DNA of 64,000 nt from Saccharomycopsis phalli (taxonomy: Eukaryota > Ascomycota > Saccharomycetes > Ascoideales > Saccharomycopsidaceae): NCBI GenBank assembly GCA_020342235.1, contig CP073218.1, positions 62,001 to 126,000 of the forward strand, in the 5' to 3' direction. Positions 1-8,742 of this stretch are shown here, one piece after another. The notes under the pieces are model-generated. The model searched no databases. It was given only the letters and a program-made list of their open reading frames with translations, and had not been told where the DNA came from. The translations under genes were made by a program, and so were the position numbers. Every line of letters begins with the position of its first letter. Within the stretch, counting starts at the first letter, position 1.

Positions 1-548
1 CAGGACTTGCGGGTGTTCTTGGTTCACAATTGTGTGGAAAGGCCATTGATGTCTTTTACAAACGGTACAAGACCCAGCTTGACGCGCAAATTGACGAGTA
101 CGAACTGTCCTCCAAAGAAGGACCACGGCCCGAATACAATCCGTTCAAGGCCCGCTTGGCGTTTTCTATTCCGCTAGCCGTGATTTCCAGCGTGGGAATC
201 CTCATTTTTGGGTGGTGCATCGGCAAGAAACAGCCCCTTTCCGCGGTGTTGATCGGGGTGTTTGTCGCCAGCTTATCGATCTCGTCGTTTGTGTCGGTTC
301 CCGTTGCGCTATTTATCGACTTGTACCCAAAGAAAGTGTCTACTAGCATCGCTTGCATCAACTTGGGCCGATGCCTTTTGGCAGCTGCTGGGGTAGCTGC
401 CCTTACGAAAATGGAGGCTGTCATGTCGATTGGCGGTTGCTATACTTTTATGACCGGATTGTGTGTCTTGAGCATGATTCCGTTCTTTGTTGTGATCCAC
501 AAGGGACAAGCCTGGCACCAAAGCCGACTGGTGACAATGACAGCATGA
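1..548 (+). CDS. MFS drug:H+ antiporter (DHA1, QDR/NAG3-NAG4 type), 3' part only
   Basis: The open frame runs in from the left edge with no start codon, and its TGA stop is at 546-548, so only the last ~180 residues are present. They form at least four hydrophobic segments after a charged loop (residues QIDEYELSSKEGPRPEYNPF), like the C-terminal half of a 12-helix major facilitator. The segment with DLYPKKVSTSIACINLGRC matches DLYPTKTSTSTACVNLSRC of the complete MFS gene just downstream, so the two are tandem paralogues. DHA1 members export drugs, polyamines or organic acids at the plasma membrane in exchange for protons. The substrate cannot be told from sequence. The family call is firm; the specific name is not. 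Confidence 0.85.
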   Translation, partial: GLAGVLGSQLCGKAIDVFYKRYKTQLDAQIDEYELSSKEGPRPEYNPFKARLAFSIPLAVISSVGILIFGWCIGKKQPLSAVLIGVFVASLSISSFVSVPVALFIDLYPKKVSTSIACINLGRCLLAAAGVAALTKMEAVMSIGGCYTFMTGLCVLSMIPFFVVIHKGQAWHQSRLVTMTA

Positions 549-851
549 GTCATGCAGCCATTTTCCGCATCGGTCTTGGCAACAGTTCAGCCTTGGGGCG
601 AAATAAGGCCGGTTTTCTGGGAATCGTAAGCTTACAATGATTGATACAGCTCTGGACGACAGACTGTTGATTTCTTTTTGCTTATATTTACCTGGTTCCA
701 CAGTGGTTCGTGATCCATCGGCTGCTGGTCGATATATCCGATCAATGTATAAGGGGCACCGAGATTCTGCAGCTGGTATGCGGGTGCGGAGTATCAGCCC
801 TTTTTCAAAAATGGATAAAAAGAGCACGACTTTGCTTGCTACTAGGCAATC
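549..851. other. Intergenic spacer between the tandem MFS genes
   Basis: These 303 bases hold the 3' end of the first transporter and the promoter of the second. I see no RNA gene, repeat or clear regulatory motif. Confidence 0.6.
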
Positions 852-2342
852 ATGTCCGATGAGGAACATGGCAAAAATGATACCAGAGCCCTTGAGAAGA
901 CGTCGGATGTCGACAAGTACCCATACACTGTGTTCAACACCTGGGAAAAATACATGATAGCTGGGGTGTGCGGCATTCTGGGCTTTTGGTCTGCGGTTTC
1001 TGGAAATATTTATTTCCCCATTATATACACCATGGAGAAACAGTTCCACATCACCGAGGAGATCTCCAACTTGTCGGTCGTGATGTACTTTATATTCCAG
1101 GCCACGGCTCCAATGGTGACTGCGTCGATTGCCGATCAAATGGGTAGAAAGCCCGTGGTGTTGGTGTGCTGTTTTATCTATATTGTCGCGTGTTCGTGTA
1201 TCGCGGTTTCGCGCAAGTACAGCTTGATTTTGTTCCTCCGGTGCGTCCAGGCCGCAGGAATAGCACCAGTGGTGGCAGTAAACAGCGGGGTGTGTGCGGA
1301 TTTAGCCACACGTGCCAACCGGGGCTCGTTGTTGGGGTTCAGCACCAGCATCCAGTTGTTTGCACAGGCCATTGGCTCGTTGGTGGGTGCGTTGTTGACC
1401 AGTGGGTTCCATACATGGAGGGCGGTGTTTTGGTTCTTGGCGATTGGCTGCGGCGTGACTTCGTGTGTGAGTTTTCTACTTCTCCCCGAGACCAACCGGT
1501 CGATAGTCGGCAACGGGTCGATAGTACCCACGAGCTTCGTCAACCGGTCGCCGTTGTGGTTGATCCCCCACTTTCAAAAGAAGCAGACCAACGACATGGC
1601 AACTTTGGCCGAAAAGAGCCACAGCTCGCTAGCTAGAAAGCTCCTTGACGTGCCGATAATCGTCCACCACCGCGAAATATGGCCGGTGCTCCTTACCTCA
1701 GGGCTCCACTTTTGCTGCTGGATCATGATGTGCACCTCGCTCAGCACCACGCTCCAAAGCAAGTACGGCTACCCAGTGCAAAAAGTCGGCATCTGTTTCA
1801 TTGCGCCTGGAGTCGCCAGCAGCGTAGGCTCCACTGTGTGTGGAAGACTCTTGGACTACATTTATAAACGGAAAATCAGACGACACCGCGAGAAAGTGGC
1901 AGCACTCCCCAAGGAACAGCAGCACATGCACCTGGACATGGACATGTTCAAGTGCCGTCTCCCGATCCTCTTCCCCTGCGGCTGGGTGTTCCTGGCAGGC
2001 CTCTTGATCTTTGGCTGGTGCTTGGATAAACACACCTCGCTAGCTGGTATCCTCATTGGTGCGGTGCTCACCAGCATGGTCAACAGTCCCTTTGTCAACG
2101 TCAGCACCAACCTCTTGGCCGATTTGTACCCGACAAAAACGTCCACCAGCACCGCGTGCGTGAACTTGAGCCGGTGCCTCATCTCTGCTTGCGGCGTAGC
2201 TGCCTTGTCCAAGATGCAGGCCACGCTCACCATTGGAGGTTGCTTCACGCTTCTCTCGGGCCTCTGCCTCTGTACACAGCTATTGATATTTACAGTAATG
2301 AAAAGAGGCAACGGCTGGCGCATGCGCCGCCAGTCAGCTTAG
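852..2342 (+). CDS. MFS drug:H+ antiporter, DHA1 family (QDR/AQR1/NAG3-NAG4 type)
   Basis: The frame encodes 496 residues, a normal length for a 12-helix DHA1 antiporter, from an ATG at 852. A ~45-residue hydrophilic N-terminus precedes the first helix. The loop between helices 2 and 3 carries the MFS signature DQMGRKP near residue 97. A central hydrophilic loop (about residues 220-265, and again around 335-370) separates the two halves. The protein probably sits in the plasma membrane and expels small toxic compounds or metabolites by proton exchange. It is a paralogue of the truncated gene upstream, in the same direction, which is typical of recent tandem amplification in this family. Its TAG stop overlaps the stop codon of DSS4 on the other strand by four bases. 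The substrate is unknown. Confidence 0.9.
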   Translation: MSDEEHGKNDTRALEKTSDVDKYPYTVFNTWEKYMIAGVCGILGFWSAVSGNIYFPIIYTMEKQFHITEEISNLSVVMYFIFQATAPMVTASIADQMGRKPVVLVCCFIYIVACSCIAVSRKYSLILFLRCVQAAGIAPVVAVNSGVCADLATRANRGSLLGFSTSIQLFAQAIGSLVGALLTSGFHTWRAVFWFLAIGCGVTSCVSFLLLPETNRSIVGNGSIVPTSFVNRSPLWLIPHFQKKQTNDMATLAEKSHSSLARKLLDVPIIVHHREIWPVLLTSGLHFCCWIMMCTSLSTTLQSKYGYPVQKVGICFIAPGVASSVGSTVCGRLLDYIYKRKIRRHREKVAALPKEQQHMHLDMDMFKCRLPILFPCGWVFLAGLLIFGWCLDKHTSLAGILIGAVLTSMVNSPFVNVSTNLLADLYPTKTSTSTACVNLSRCLISACGVAALSKMQATLTIGGCFTLLSGLCLCTQLLIFTVMKRGNGWRMRRQSA

Positions 2343-2812
2343 GACAATTCGTATTTCACGCTATTTGTAGATATAAAGTACACCAAGTGCTTGGTCATTT
2401 CAATGCGCGCGTCCTCGGAATCGTCAATTGTCACTTTTCCCAAGTACCCGGCAAACCCAATCGGCCCACGCTCACAGTCGGCACATACTAGATACCGCTG
2501 GATGTCAATCTCCAGCAACTTCCCGTCGTCATCCAACTCCGCATTCTCGAGCTCTGCAGACCGCGACACCGAGATGTTATCAAAATCCCACTGGTCGTTT
2601 ATCCGAAGAAAATCCTGAAACCCACTGCTCTTTCCACTCACAATATTCAAGTCGCGGTCCAATGCCACACACTCCACCTGGTGCTTGATCTTCACTGCAT
2701 TGGTCAACTGGTCTTTATAGCCAATGATTCGGCAGTTGCATTTTTCAAACGGACATTTCAAAACCACCGATTTAAACACACTATCCTTCACTTGACTGTA
2801 CCCTACCACCAT
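2339..2812 (-). CDS. DSS4: Dss4/Mss4-type guanine nucleotide release factor for a Rab GTPase
   Basis: The protein is 157 residues from the ATG at 2812, close to the 143 of S. cerevisiae Dss4. The open frame runs further upstream but contains no earlier ATG. It has the family's zinc-binding cysteines: CPFEKC near residues 20-25 and YLVCADCERGPIGF near 107-118. The central WDFDNISVSR motif is almost identical to yeast Dss4. Dss4 binds nucleotide-free Sec4, and related Rabs, and helps release GDP during the last step of secretion. The gene converges on the MFS gene, and the two stop codons overlap. Its upstream flank carries a 35-bp tandem duplication. Confidence 0.88.
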   Translation of the reverse strand: MVVGYSQVKDSVFKSVVLKCPFEKCNCRIIGYKDQLTNAVKIKHQVECVALDRDLNIVSGKSSGFQDFLRINDQWDFDNISVSRSAELENAELDDDGKLLEIDIQRYLVCADCERGPIGFAGYLGKVTIDDSEDARIEMTKHLVYFISTNSVKYELS

Positions 2813-2865
2813 TGGCCATTCCGCCCCACTACGCAATCCTGTTAAACCCAGCGGGGCTCCGAACC

Positions 2866-2935
2866 TACAGAGACAAGCAATGAACAGTATAATATAGGTA
2901 TACAGAGACAAGCAATGAACAGTATAATATAGGTA
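2866..2935. repeat. Perfect 35-bp tandem duplication upstream of DSS4
   Basis: Two identical 35-base copies lie at 2866-2900 and 2901-2935. Each begins TACAGAGACAAGC and ends TATAATATAGGTA. They occupy the 172-bp gap between the DSS4 start and the stop of the ABC transporter, so they sit in the DSS4 promoter. Perfect identity points to a recent duplication. Confidence 0.9.
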
Positions 2936-2983
2936 TATAGATATATATAATATAAGAAAATATAGTATAGCAAAGTTTTTATG

Positions 2984-5900
2984 TTAATATGGTCCGCCCT
3001 CCATAAATAACTTTGTGAAGTGGCTCTCCGGGTTCTTCAACAACACCTGTGGATTGTCAAACTCAACAATCTTCCCATACTCCAACACCATGACTTTTTC
3101 ACAGTCCAATACCGTGTTGAGTCGGTGCGCCACAGTAATAATCGTCTTGTCCGAGAACTCGTGTCTGATAGTCTTTTGGATCACATTGTCCGTGGTCGTG
3201 TCCACTGCAGCAGTGGCTTCATCAAGAATGAGGATCTTCGATTTGTTCAACAACGCTCGTGCCAAACAAAGCAACTGCCTTTGTCCCACAGAGATGTTGC
3301 GGCCTCCCTCACACATAACAAGGTCGAGAATCTCAAGCTGCGTCTCTTGCCCAATGTTTTGAAACTTTTGCAACCCATCAAGGTGCGTCTGAAGATGCGA
3401 GAGCTTGATGGCTCGCAAAAGTTCCTCGTCAGAGTGTCTGCCTAGTGGGTCCAAATTGTGTCTAATCGATCCTTGCATCGCCAAGCAGTCTTGCGGAATA
3501 ATGTTGAGGTTGCTGCGCAAGTCATTCAACCCAATGTCTCGGATAACCACATCATCAATAATAATGTCGCCTAGGCTCGGCTCAATGATTCTGAATAATG
3601 CCAAGGCTAAACTGCTCTTTCCGGCTCCTGTTCGTCCAACTATCCCAATCTTACTGCCTTGCGGAATCTCAAACGACAAATTATCCAAACAGAATCTCAA
3701 CTCATCCCTGTACCGGGCACTGTAGTTCTGAAAAGTTATCTTGCCGTCTGAAGGCCAGCTCGCCGTAGGTTTTGTCGCAGGAACATCTCGTGCCGCTTCT
3801 GATTTCAAATTAGAGTACTCATGGGCCCTTTCAACACAAATAATATTAGTCTCAATGTCCGCAGATGACTTGACAATCTGGTTCAAGGATTCAGTAATCT
3901 CCAAAGTATAACCCATTATCAAACCCACCAAGCCACTGCTCAATCTGTGGTTTGTCGTCAACGTGAATAATGCAATCACCGACGTCAAAAAAATCACCAA
4001 CGCCCCAATCAACTGAAGCCGAAATGAGAGCCATCGGTTGACTGCACGGAACACGTACAACGACTTCAAGTTAAAGTTGATGTGGCTCTTGTTTATTGAT
4101 TCAAAGAGCATTGTCTTGTCATAACATCGAATGGTCTCCATGCCAGTCAAAGATTCCAGCAAGTGACTAAAAATAGGGCTTCTGGAGCTCGAACCAATTC
4201 TCTTCAAGTCCCTAGAGGCCACAATATAACGAAGTTGGAAGTAGTAATATATTATACCAAGAATGCATAGTGGGCCAATAAACACTGGCAAGTGATACAC
4301 AATAATGCCCAAAGTAAACACAGTAGATGCAATCGAAGTAAAAAACTTGTTAAATGTCTTCGGAAGACTCTCGTCTATTTTGTTGATGTCGTTGGAGAGC
4401 CTATTCAAGATTCTCCCCGAAGGAGTGGTGTCAAAGAATGAAAGTGGCGAGTTTAAAATGGAAAGAACCATCGAGCTGTGAAGCTTCTTTGAGGCCCTTA
4501 TCGAGCAATACTGGTAAAGAATAAAAGATTTTAAAAACACAAATATTCCTGACCCCAACCCGAGCACAAGATAAATGATTACAAAGAAGTCAACACTGAA
4601 ATTCCCTCCTTCGGCCCAGAATTTCAACCAGTAGTTTGTCGCCAAATGTAAAGTGCTATTAACCACAATCATCATGAAAAACAAAAGGGTACCGGCAATG
4701 GTGCAGTTCTTCATGTAGTAAATATATGTACTCCATTTGACTTCACCAGACAATTTCGAGGATTGATGTCCTTTCTTATCAACTAATGATACTGCCGTCA
4801 ACGTGGTACTACCCGAATTTAATGAATAGTTCTCTGTACTTGAACTGTTCAGGCGAGTTCTGGATCCCAAAGTAGTGGCACATGAGCAATCGGTAGAAGA
4901 AACAACCACGGGAAATGCCTCATCCGAAGACTGTTGCTCCTCGTCCTGGCCATAAGCATCAAAATAGAGCCTCTTAATGACCGAAGTTTTATCTAATTCG
5001 CTGAAGACACCCTGTTCAATTATCATATTATTTTCTAGGTAAATGACCTGATTAGTGTGTCTCAAAACCGAGAAATTGTTGCTCACCAATACTTTGAGCT
5101 TACTCTTCAACAATCCATCCGGTGACAATACGTTCTTGATTATCTTGCTAGCGACAAAATTATCAACAGATGATAAAATATCATCCAAAACGTAAATATC
5201 TTTGTCTGCATAAATAGCTCGAGCCAAGCTGATTCTTGCCTTTTGGCCACCTGATAATGACAAGCCCTTTTCACCAACCAATGTCAAGTCTCCGTTGGGC
5301 AAGATATTCAAGTCGGCAAGCAATTGACAGGCATCAAGGACCTTCCAATACCACTGCTGATTATATGTATTTCCAAACAAGATATTCTCTTGGATAGAAG
5401 TGTTTAATATCCAAGGAATCTGGGGACAGTAAGCTACCGACCCGTTTAATTGGTACTTTCCAGGGAAAGTGTAAGGTAACTCACCAATGATTCCATTGAG
5501 AAATGTAGACTTTCCGGAAGCAACCGGTCCCATGACACAGACCAACTCACTGTCTTTGAAATCAACTTTGATGTTTTTCAATGCGATCTTAGAATCGTCA
5601 AGGGACTCAATGGTAGACTCATCATAAGAAATAGCACGAGTGTCATTTCCCCAGAGGAAGTCAGCGTTGATACAAATACTAGAACCCGTTCCTTCAGTCG
5701 GCTCGTCCTTGTATACCTTATCTCTATAACGTTTAGGTTCGATTTCTTCGCTGTCCAAAAAACTGCTAAGTCGCTTTAAAGAGACGTATGCCTCGATCAT
5801 ACTGGTTATCAAGCTAGGCAACAGAATTATCGGCCCAGTCAAAATATTGAAAAGAGAAAGTGCCGGAAATATAATGTCAGTGGTTAACTCCTGATTGTAC

Positions 5901-7390
5901 ATGTAAAACGTGGTTCCCAGAATAAGCAATGGGATTAAGTACCATAAAAATTGGTTGACAGATATAACGAGACCGATTTTGCGTAGATTCCGTAATTCTT
6001 TATTGTTTCTGATTTCATTAATATTCGCAAGCATAGAGCTTTCCCAATTGTACAACTTGATGCACTTGATTGCACTCAATGTCTCGGAGATCATTTTGAT
6101 TCTCGAATCCTTAAACTTCATTTGGCTCAGATTCAACTTCTTCAACATCCGAAGAAGAAAGCATGTGAGAGGAACAAGTATAAGAATGACTAGCAACCCA
6201 CCATATATTGACGAGCCAAACAAATAGTGAAGCGAGAAGATGGCCAAGATTATTCTGACTGGAGTGGTGAACACAAGGTATAATTGCTGGGATAGATTTT
6301 GTATCTTGTTAACGTCCACGGAAATCAAGTTGACAATGTCCCCGCTGGATTTTTCAAGTCTGGCCTTTTGTGATAGTTTCAATGACTTGTTGTACACAAT
6401 GGACATCAAACTGCCTTTTATATACAATCCAGTTTGGTACAATCGAATGAAGAATTGGTTGTACAAATTAGTAATGGCTAATGACGTCACGAACATGGAG
6501 CAAATGATGATTAACCCCCACAAAAAAGGCGGGTCGTTGGTGCTCGGGTCATATATCTCAAAGAACTGAATCAATTTTTTAAGAAGTAACGGCTGGAAGA
6601 AGCAGATTACCGATTCAACGAGCTGTATCAACATAACAAGGGTAAGTTTCCAGCCAAATGTTTTGAACAAGGCGTATGCCAATGAATGGCGGTAGTATCT
6701 TTTTAGCTTATTATTGTAGTGTTCAATGTTGACGTCGATGTTCAAGTTCTGAATGTCATACTGATTAATTTCTTTATTATTGTATCCCAACAGAATCAAG
6801 TTATTCAACCAGGAAAATGTAAACTGGTCAAACAAGCTTGTGTTTGTCAGACTTCCGATAACGCGATTGATGTAGTATACTTGTGAGAGCAACATTATCA
6901 TACTGGTAGCGGCAGTAACGGCCTTTAAGTACAGGCCAAGAACAATGTTTGTTGGTAGAATCTGGAAGCAGGTGAAGCTATCCTGGATCCAAACAATCAG
7001 GCAACCAAGAAAGCTGACAAACCAATATAAGCTCAAGAAATTGAACTGAACTGAATGCAAAATCTGGGATACGTGGAGAGGGATAATAAGCACAGAGTTG
7101 AGCAATATTAGGCCAATTGATCTGCATGGACAGTCAAGGAATAGAACCAAGAAGCAAGCTGATTGAAGAGACACGATTGTGATTGACGCTAGTTGGAACG
7201 GGCTGAGTGTCTTTGGGTTGAACCTTTGGAATAGATAACGATACAAGTATGTGATGATAACGAGGCACAGTAGCTGCATAGCGTCTTGGATTTCAAGGAA
7301 AGCCACAGGATTGAAGGCATTGTGAAAAGGCACTAGAAGAGAAGGAACGACATTACCATTGGGTAATTTTGCTGTTAGAGGTTGTTGCAT
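2984..7390 (-). CDS. ABCC (MRP) full-length transporter, Ycf1/Bpt1 type
   Basis: 1468 residues from the ATG at 7390. About five hydrophobic segments in residues 30-180 form an N-terminal TMD0, as in the vacuolar long MRPs. TMD1-NBD1-TMD2-NBD2 follow. NBD1 has Walker A GPVASGKS (621-628), signature LSLSGGQ and Walker B YVLDD, with Asp in place of catalytic Glu, as usual in ABCC proteins. NBD2 has GRTGAGKSS (from 1252), signature ISVGQRQ and LILDEA. The second half is closest to yeast Ycf1, for example LNRLSNDINKID and FFDTTPSGRILNR. The expected role is ATP-driven export of glutathione conjugates, metals or bile-acid-like anions into the vacuole. Oddity: NBD1 Walker A has Ala624 where the motif normally has Gly. 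Ycf1 versus Bpt1 cannot be settled. Confidence 0.9.
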   Translation of the reverse strand: MQQPLTAKLPNGNVVPSLLVPFHNAFNPVAFLEIQDAMQLLCLVIITYLYRYLFQRFNPKTLSPFQLASITIVSLQSACFLVLFLDCPCRSIGLILLNSVLIIPLHVSQILHSVQFNFLSLYWFVSFLGCLIVWIQDSFTCFQILPTNIVLGLYLKAVTAATSMIMLLSQVYYINRVIGSLTNTSLFDQFTFSWLNNLILLGYNNKEINQYDIQNLNIDVNIEHYNNKLKRYYRHSLAYALFKTFGWKLTLVMLIQLVESVICFFQPLLLKKLIQFFEIYDPSTNDPPFLWGLIIICSMFVTSLAITNLYNQFFIRLYQTGLYIKGSLMSIVYNKSLKLSQKARLEKSSGDIVNLISVDVNKIQNLSQQLYLVFTTPVRIILAIFSLHYLFGSSIYGGLLVILILVPLTCFLLRMLKKLNLSQMKFKDSRIKMISETLSAIKCIKLYNWESSMLANINEIRNNKELRNLRKIGLVISVNQFLWYLIPLLILGTTFYMYNQELTTDIIFPALSLFNILTGPIILLPSLITSMIEAYVSLKRLSSFLDSEEIEPKRYRDKVYKDEPTEGTGSSICINADFLWGNDTRAISYDESTIESLDDSKIALKNIKVDFKDSELVCVMGPVASGKSTFLNGIIGELPYTFPGKYQLNGSVAYCPQIPWILNTSIQENILFGNTYNQQWYWKVLDACQLLADLNILPNGDLTLVGEKGLSLSGGQKARISLARAIYADKDIYVLDDILSSVDNFVASKIIKNVLSPDGLLKSKLKVLVSNNFSVLRHTNQVIYLENNMIIEQGVFSELDKTSVIKRLYFDAYGQDEEQQSSDEAFPVVVSSTDCSCATTLGSRTRLNSSSTENYSLNSGSTTLTAVSLVDKKGHQSSKLSGEVKWSTYIYYMKNCTIAGTLLFFMMIVVNSTLHLATNYWLKFWAEGGNFSVDFFVIIYLVLGLGSGIFVFLKSFILYQYCSIRASKKLHSSMVLSILNSPLSFFDTTPSGRILNRLSNDINKIDESLPKTFNKFFTSIASTVFTLGIIVYHLPVFIGPLCILGIIYYYFQLRYIVASRDLKRIGSSSRSPIFSHLLESLTGMETIRCYDKTMLFESINKSHINFNLKSLYVFRAVNRWLSFRLQLIGALVIFLTSVIALFTLTTNHRLSSGLVGLIMGYTLEITESLNQIVKSSADIETNIICVERAHEYSNLKSEAARDVPATKPTASWPSDGKITFQNYSARYRDELRFCLDNLSFEIPQGSKIGIVGRTGAGKSSLALALFRIIEPSLGDIIIDDVVIRDIGLNDLRSNLNIIPQDCLAMQGSIRHNLDPLGRHSDEELLRAIKLSHLQTHLDGLQKFQNIGQETQLEILDLVMCEGGRNISVGQRQLLCLARALLNKSKILILDEATAAVDTTTDNVIQKTIRHEFSDKTIITVAHRLNTVLDCEKVMVLEYGKIVEFDNPQVLLKNPESHFTKLFMEGGPY

Positions 7391-8742
7391 CGATGTATCA
7401 TATAGCCTCCTGCTGAATGTATAGTATAGTGATATAGTATAAGTAGAATGAAAAAATATAGTATAATATAATGAATTGTGTCAGAGAATGACAGTCTCAA
7501 TGAGCTTGAAGGAATGAATGATTGATGAGACTTTTTTTTTTTCAAATTGTATCTGCAAACGCTGGGCTACTCACAGTCTGGCGTATGTAAATCAATTGAC
7601 AGTTGAAGTGAGTCACAAGGTGGTCTGAGAACGCCAAAAATCAATTTGGGGGATCTAAAATTGTATGAATTCAGTAGAGAAAATGCAATTATTAAATAAA
7701 ACACCCGTATCTATCACTTTAAACAATCAGCACTTAAGTCTCGCCTAAATTTTTCCACCGCCAATCGTTAACTGAAAAGCAAGGATCGCAAAGCCATTAC
7801 ATATAAATTGTGAAAATTTACCCTGTGCAGAAATCGGGTTGCCTCATTGGGAAATGGAACAAGGGCGTTGGGTAAGCGAGAATGCTGACATTTCTGAAAC
7901 GCAGCTTCTTTATTGGGCCGGATACCTATAGCTACTGGGGAAATTAATTAATCCAGCGTAATTTAAGGGGAAGTAGTTGCAATCCCATGCGTAATATTTC
8001 GCTGTGTACCTTTAGTCTATACACTGGAAGCATGGCGTCATAATTGGCTTGGGAGGGAAATGAGACATTGGCAAATATAATAAAGAGGAAAATAGCGCAG
8101 GTGAGACATTCAATGGCCCCGTAACTAGGAATTGGGTTTTTAGGGCTTGACGACGTGGCACATCGGGCTATTTGCACCCTATGCTAGCGTTTTTTTCAAC
8201 CCCATGGGTGCTAACGTTCCGTCTTTTCCACCAGCTCGATGGCTGCAAAATTAAAGTTTGCCCAAAAACTCTAAATCGCTTCTATTTATACTTGGCGTTG
8301 AAAAACATCATACGATACGTGTTGTGCCTTATTGTCACTGGCGCATCCAAATGCCACCAGAAAATACTGGGTTGATCCTAGCTGACGGTATACGTTTACG
8401 CGGGCCATTACGTCATCGCCATGAGGACCGTTTGTTAGTTACATGTACCCTGGCTACGTGGAGTCATTATCTACATTATAGCTACGTGGAGTCATTATCT
8501 ATACCATAGTTACGTGGAGTCATTATCTACACTCTGGCTATGTGTAATCATTATCTATACCATAGTTACACGGAGTCATCATCTACACCATAGTTATGGA
8601 ATCATCTACACCATAGTTATGGAATCATCTACACCCTGGCTACGCGGATCATCTACACCCTGGCTACGTGGAATCATTTGTTGATATATTTATATATAAT
8701 AGCAGACAAACCCCTGAAACAAAACACAACTCATGATGCACA
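7391..8742. other. 1.35-kb intergenic region: ABCC promoter and FLC 3' flank
   Basis: The ABCC promoter lies at the left end, where the sequence is AT-rich with a short T run near 7531-7540. The right end holds a nine-unit degenerate tandem repeat, listed separately. Short open frames here have no recognisable similarity, and no tRNA-like boxes were seen. Confidence 0.6.
8451..8679. repeat. Nine-unit degenerate tandem repeat, 28-bp then 23-24-bp units
   Basis: The unit reads roughly TAGTTACGTGGAGTCATTAT followed by CTACACCA. Units 1-5 (8451-8590) are 28 bp each. Units 6 and 7 (8591-8636) are 23 bp and lack part of the centre. Unit 8 (8637-8660) is 24 bp and unit 9 is partial. The start of each unit alternates between TGGCTA and TAGTTA or TAGCTA. 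The array ends 63 bp from the stop codon of the FLC gene, so it may lie in that gene's 3' untranslated region. Confidence 0.9.

Noticed and set aside
309-1139. 276-codon minus-strand frame across both MFS genes
   Set aside because: Covers conserved MFS coding sequence and the short spacer; no domain recognised.
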